Below, one piece after another: positions 60,504 through 64,000 of a stretch of DNA of 64,000 bases. Position 1 is the stretch's first letter. Each line of letters begins with the position of its first letter. Origin of the DNA: Asterella californica. Its lineage: Eukaryota; Streptophyta; Marchantiopsida; Marchantiales; Aytoniaceae. The notes beneath the pieces were generated by a model that was not told the origin of the DNA, did not search any database, and saw only the letters and a list, made by a program, of their open reading frames with translations. Where the stretch lies: positions 38,920,501 through 38,984,500 of the forward strand of contig JAYKYS010000002.1 in NCBI GenBank assembly GCA_036924285.1, read 5' to 3'. The translations under genes were made by a program, and so were the position numbers.

Positions 60504-62580
60504 ATACCTATACTTGTGATTTAATCAAGATGCAATAGAATTCTTAACTCCTACCACTCTTCATGATTTCATAGGTGATAGTCAGCATACACTTCATGCA
60601 GTATTTACAAGACCTCAGCAGAATTCATCCTTAATGATATTTTTATCTCAATGTTTTTACACAAAACTGTATTTACATTGTTATCATAAATATTCAAGTT
60701 TCTAGATTTACTCATATCACCTGTACAATTTTTTGATTCCGCACAATCTTCTTCTTAATCTTTTAAGCATTTCTCTCACTAGGAATATACATCCAAAGTG
60801 CCGAAGTCAGAAACGAGCAGAAAAGGACAAGCGAGAGGGTCGGAAGAGAAAATCCAGGGGCGCGGTTGGACGAGAGCTGGCTCTGTAACGTATCAAAAAT
60901 GACAGGAAGAGGGTTTAGTAAACATTAGGGCATTATTGTAAGTCGACTGTTGGTATAGTGGTTCGATTCTCGTGTGGTCGTGTTCGTTTCTCATATCGTG
61001 AGTTCTCGCAGCGGGCTTTCGTGCTCTCGGTGGTGTGCTCACAGTTCTCGTGCTGCGGGAGTTCTCGCAGCGGGCTCGGTGGACGCTTTGTTCGTTTGAT
61101 TTGTGTCATCTTGATCGGGCGCCCATTTCACTTCGTGTTGTGGTTGTGATATGTCCTGTGCCGCTAGATTTCTGCTGTGTTGTGGCTGCAGCCTTGTTTT
61201 TTGCAGCGAGGTGTGTTTTTCTGCACATGGGATTTCGCGCTTGGCTCCTTTGCCAGCCCTCATTTTTCGCAGCGAGGTGTGTTTTTCTGCAGACGGGATA
61301 TCACGCTTGGCGTCTGTCCGACCGCTTTGCTGTTTTGATTTTTGCTGTGGTTGTGATGCCTGCTGTGTTGCTTCTCATGTGGGCAGCAGCAACGGGAGGA
61401 GTTCGCCCTGAGATGATTGGGCGCGGTAGAAAGACAGCATGCTTCTATCATCGTGTCGACTCCGGGAAACATACGGTGTGGGTTCTAGTTCCATGAGGAT
61501 ACGGAGAGCATGGATTCTACTTCAAAAGCAGCATAAGTACATTCTTTCCTTCTTCCTTCTTTCGTATGGCTGATTTAGGTTTAAACGGATCAGCTCTGGC
61601 AGAAAAAGTTGATGACTCAAGTGCGAGCAGTTCTTCTGTTCGCGTACATTCCAGCCCGCCGCGTAGAGACAAAATTCTGCACCTACACTTCTCCTCTGTT
61701 GTTCCGCGCTTCTTTTTCTGTCTTCAAAACAACCTATGATCTCGTTTTCAGACACTACCCTTGAGCTGACGCACACATATATGTACTTGGAAGTTTCTTC
61801 TACTCGAGAAGTGTCACCGTTCTTACTGAGGTTCTACTACATCAAGATTGGCAAAACTTTTTTCCCTTGCCGGTTGCATTCTACTCCGATATATTCCCTG
61901 GCTGGTCCGTATAGATTTTTTCCTACTCCACTGATAACCTCTCTCTTTACTTACATGACTGCATGTACCGGATGTTCTGCTACCCTACATTCTTCAAGCA
62001 CCCGGACAACGCTTTCGAATGCACTGTTGCTTCCTTGTATAGAGGACACTATCTTCCCTGCTTGTGTTCTGTGCTCGGCCTCTTCTAGTTCAGGTTTGTT
62101 AGTCGTCATTACACATTCTTCTCTCGAGGTAATGTCTTTGAGAAGGGAGACGAGAGCGAGGAGGCCGACACTAGAGAAGGTGCAGTGCAGTCGCATGTAT
62201 TATCAGCGTTCGGATGATAGAGCGGATGCAGAGGAGACTCCAAACTCATCATACAAATTGAACAGGAGAAGCCACGGTACCTATTAAGTAATTCATTCAA
62301 ATGACAAATGCTCGACTTGACAGTCAGAAATATCAGTGAATAATACAACTGCGCATCTGTGGGTCTTTGCCCGTGTTTTGAATTCGTCTCCACGCGATCT
62401 TACATTTCGCGATAGCCAGTAAGAAGATTGAATTTGCTTCTCTATAACTACGCTTGACTTCTTGCTCCCACCTGCCCCAAACTGTGGAAAACCTGGAAAC
62501 CTAGAAACACAGAAGTCCAAACCGAATCCAAGAAGCAACAGGAGTAGAAGATTGCTCCTCCATCTTCAAGATTTCTAATT
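60504..62580. other. Spacer with short duplications
   Basis: No gene was recognised. CGCAGCGAGGTGTGTTTTTC occurs twice near 61202 and 61266, a local tandem duplication of about 64 bases. GAGTTCTCGCAGCGGGCT occurs twice near 61000 and 61059. The open frames at 61035-61496 and 61736-62287 carry no family motif, and the first runs through these duplications. Confidence 0.4.
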
Positions 62581-62900
62581 TGCGCCACAAACCGTGTCTC
62601 GCATAAGCAAAAATTACGGTTTGTGAGTACTTGGCTGTCGATACGCTCCGTGCGACAGCCAAGTACTGCGCCTTCGTGGGTCCTTCCCCGCCACTTCAAC
62701 GCGCCTCCGCTCGCTCTCAAAACATAACGTCTTCTAAACGCACGAACGCTTGTAACAAGAACGAATTACAAAAAAAAGTTAAACATTTAAGTAAACACAT
62801 GATATCTAGTCCAATAACGTACGGTTATCAATTACAAGACCGAATTTCTCTCTTTACAACCACGCTTGTCTTCTTGCACTCACCTGCTTGAAACCGTGGA
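62335..62900 (+). repeat. Diverged tandem duplication, ~410-base period
   Basis: The block at 62430-62486 (GAATTTGCTTCTCTATAACT, then ACGCTTGACTTCTTGC and CACCTGC) matches 62840-62899 (GAATTTCTCTCTTTACAACC, then ACGCTTGTCTTCTTGC and CACCTGC). Weaker similarity precedes each block (ACTGCGCATCTGTGGGTC against ACTGCGCCTTCGTGGGTC). Confidence 0.55.
62586..62667. repeat. Two adjacent perfect hairpins
   Basis: CACAAACCGT (62586-62595) pairs with ACGGTTTGTG (62616-62625). Directly next to it, AGTACTTGGCTGTCG (62626-62640) pairs with CGACAGCCAAGTACT (62653-62667) over a 12-base loop. Such abutting perfect stems are unusual for random DNA. They lie between the two units of the diverged tandem duplication. 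Confidence 0.75.
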
Positions 62901-64000
62901 TTGCATGCATGTTCACTGTTGGACTTTCTACGACATTACGCATCGCCTTTTCACATACTGAGTTCTCTTGACAAGAAGACTGAACCTCCTATTACCTACC
63001 AATAAAGTCATTCTAGGTTTTGTAAGTCTCGAAATCGATGAGAATAAAAGAAGCATGCAAGATGGCTTTTTTTTAAGTTTGGAATTCGTCACTAAACTCC
63101 TACTCGGCCCCCCTCGTTTACTCTGTCCCCTGGCTCCAGGCTGCAACCTAAGTTAAACCTAACTATTCTAAGCAGGGTGAGTGTGTGGGGGCGGGGCCTC
63201 GGGCTTATGTTCCCTTTCTTCTTGATGAAGTTTCATCGCACCACCGTGTGCTTTAACAATAAATAAATAATCAAAATATACATGCAGGATGCACTCTAGA
63301 GAATTTTTGCTCAGTTTGCTGTTATTGGAAAAACATGTTAGTGTTAAAGAAAAATCCTGTATTAAGTTAATGAGAAAATTTAATATATTTTAACATTAAT
63401 TGTTAGCTCAAACTAGTAAATGCAAGAAAATCTAAACTTAAATTACAAGGGGAGCGATGAAGGAAATACTCCACTAGGTGTTTATCAGTCACTAATAAAG
63501 AATAAATTTATAAGTTTAATTTATTCTTTATTCTTTTTAACAAAAATAAATTAATAATGAATTAATCGTCTGCATATTTGCATGCTCTATCGAAAGATGG
63601 AAAAGGTGAATATGATATGCAAAGAAGATGTCTTTTCGAGATGTTTAGAAGTTAAGAGTCCCACATATTTCATTTCTGTGTAACGACAAGAACTATTACA
63701 AGAACTATGTACATGAAGAGAGTCTCTAAATAGAGACTTTGTTGGAGTCGGATCTGGGGAATTGAGAACACCATCGAGATTTCCCAATTGGACTCCGAAT
63801 GAAGTTGTCTTCAAAGTTAAATATCGCGGAAATGTTGTGTTTGACCAATTGAGTTGTATGTCATTGCTGTTGTGTCTAACAAGTTGGGAGTATTAATTGC
63901 TTTCTTCAGTAGCATGAAAAAATATCTTCCAAGAGTTGGATTGTAAAATTGGCAAGAAATACAATCTTCTGAAATTTTCTTATGCAATAGAATTCTCATA
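62901..64000. other. Terminal spacer
   Basis: AT-rich DNA up to the window edge with no supported gene. The open frames are all shorter than about 80 codons. A gene running beyond the edge cannot be excluded. Confidence 0.4.

Noticed and set aside
61035..61496. 153-codon plus-strand open frame
   Set aside because: It passes through local duplications, is rich in Cys, Val and Phe without a domain, and overlaps other frames.

Overview
The window is nuclear DNA from a land plant. The genes contain spliceosomal GT-AG introns. Two plant-type enzymes are present, a UGT80-type sterol glucosyltransferase and a xyloglucan endotransglucosylase/hydrolase. The intergenic DNA holds plant-style transposons: PIF/Harbinger, a Ty3/Gypsy chromovirus, MITEs and a DDE element. 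GA/CT-rich leaders, introns of roughly 100-900 bases and low gene density would fit a non-seed plant such as a liverwort or moss, but that is inference and nothing in the window fixes the species.

Three host genes look intact. (1) 7071-14074, plus strand: a 13-exon UDP-glucose:sterol glucosyltransferase. Its exons join without a frame break into about 783 residues, with an unusually long low-complexity N terminus. (2) 26326-27940, plus strand: a 4-exon secreted XTH of about 311 residues with the [10 protein letters not shown] catalytic motif. (3) 49772-52442 (perhaps to 52511), minus strand: a 5-exon arginine/serine-rich nuclear protein, probably splicing-related; its 5' end is unresolved. 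The three have no evident functional link. They act in membrane sterol glycosylation, wall remodelling and RNA processing.

The rest is repeat-rich. 1-4700 holds foldback hairpins and one copy of a 100-base dispersed repeat. 16200-21310 carries two MITEs of one family, a second copy of the 100-base repeat flanked by a 15-base duplication, and a 1.2 kb terminal-inverted-repeat element. 29890-33770 has further copies of the MITE family. 33951-37275 is a gutted chromovirus (minus strand: integrase C terminus and chromodomain) between two LTR-like direct repeats, with tandem and inverted repeats inside. 38090-44600 is a mosaic in this order: a decayed DDE element, an ORF that joins it in frame to a Ty3/Gypsy reverse-transcriptase segment, a decayed Harbinger element (Myb-like ORF plus DDE transposase), and an HSP90 pseudogene fragment that still has an intron. 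53480-57000 is a second, longer copy of the same DDE element. 58590-64000 has a 218-base tandem duplication, strong hairpins and no recognisable gene.

The points most worth following are the in-frame transposase/reverse-transcriptase chimera, the two DDE element copies, the MITE family with long multi-motif terminal repeats and an apparent 8-base target duplication, the 100-base structured repeat, and the captured HSP90 fragment. I found no tRNA or rRNA gene and no CRISPR array.
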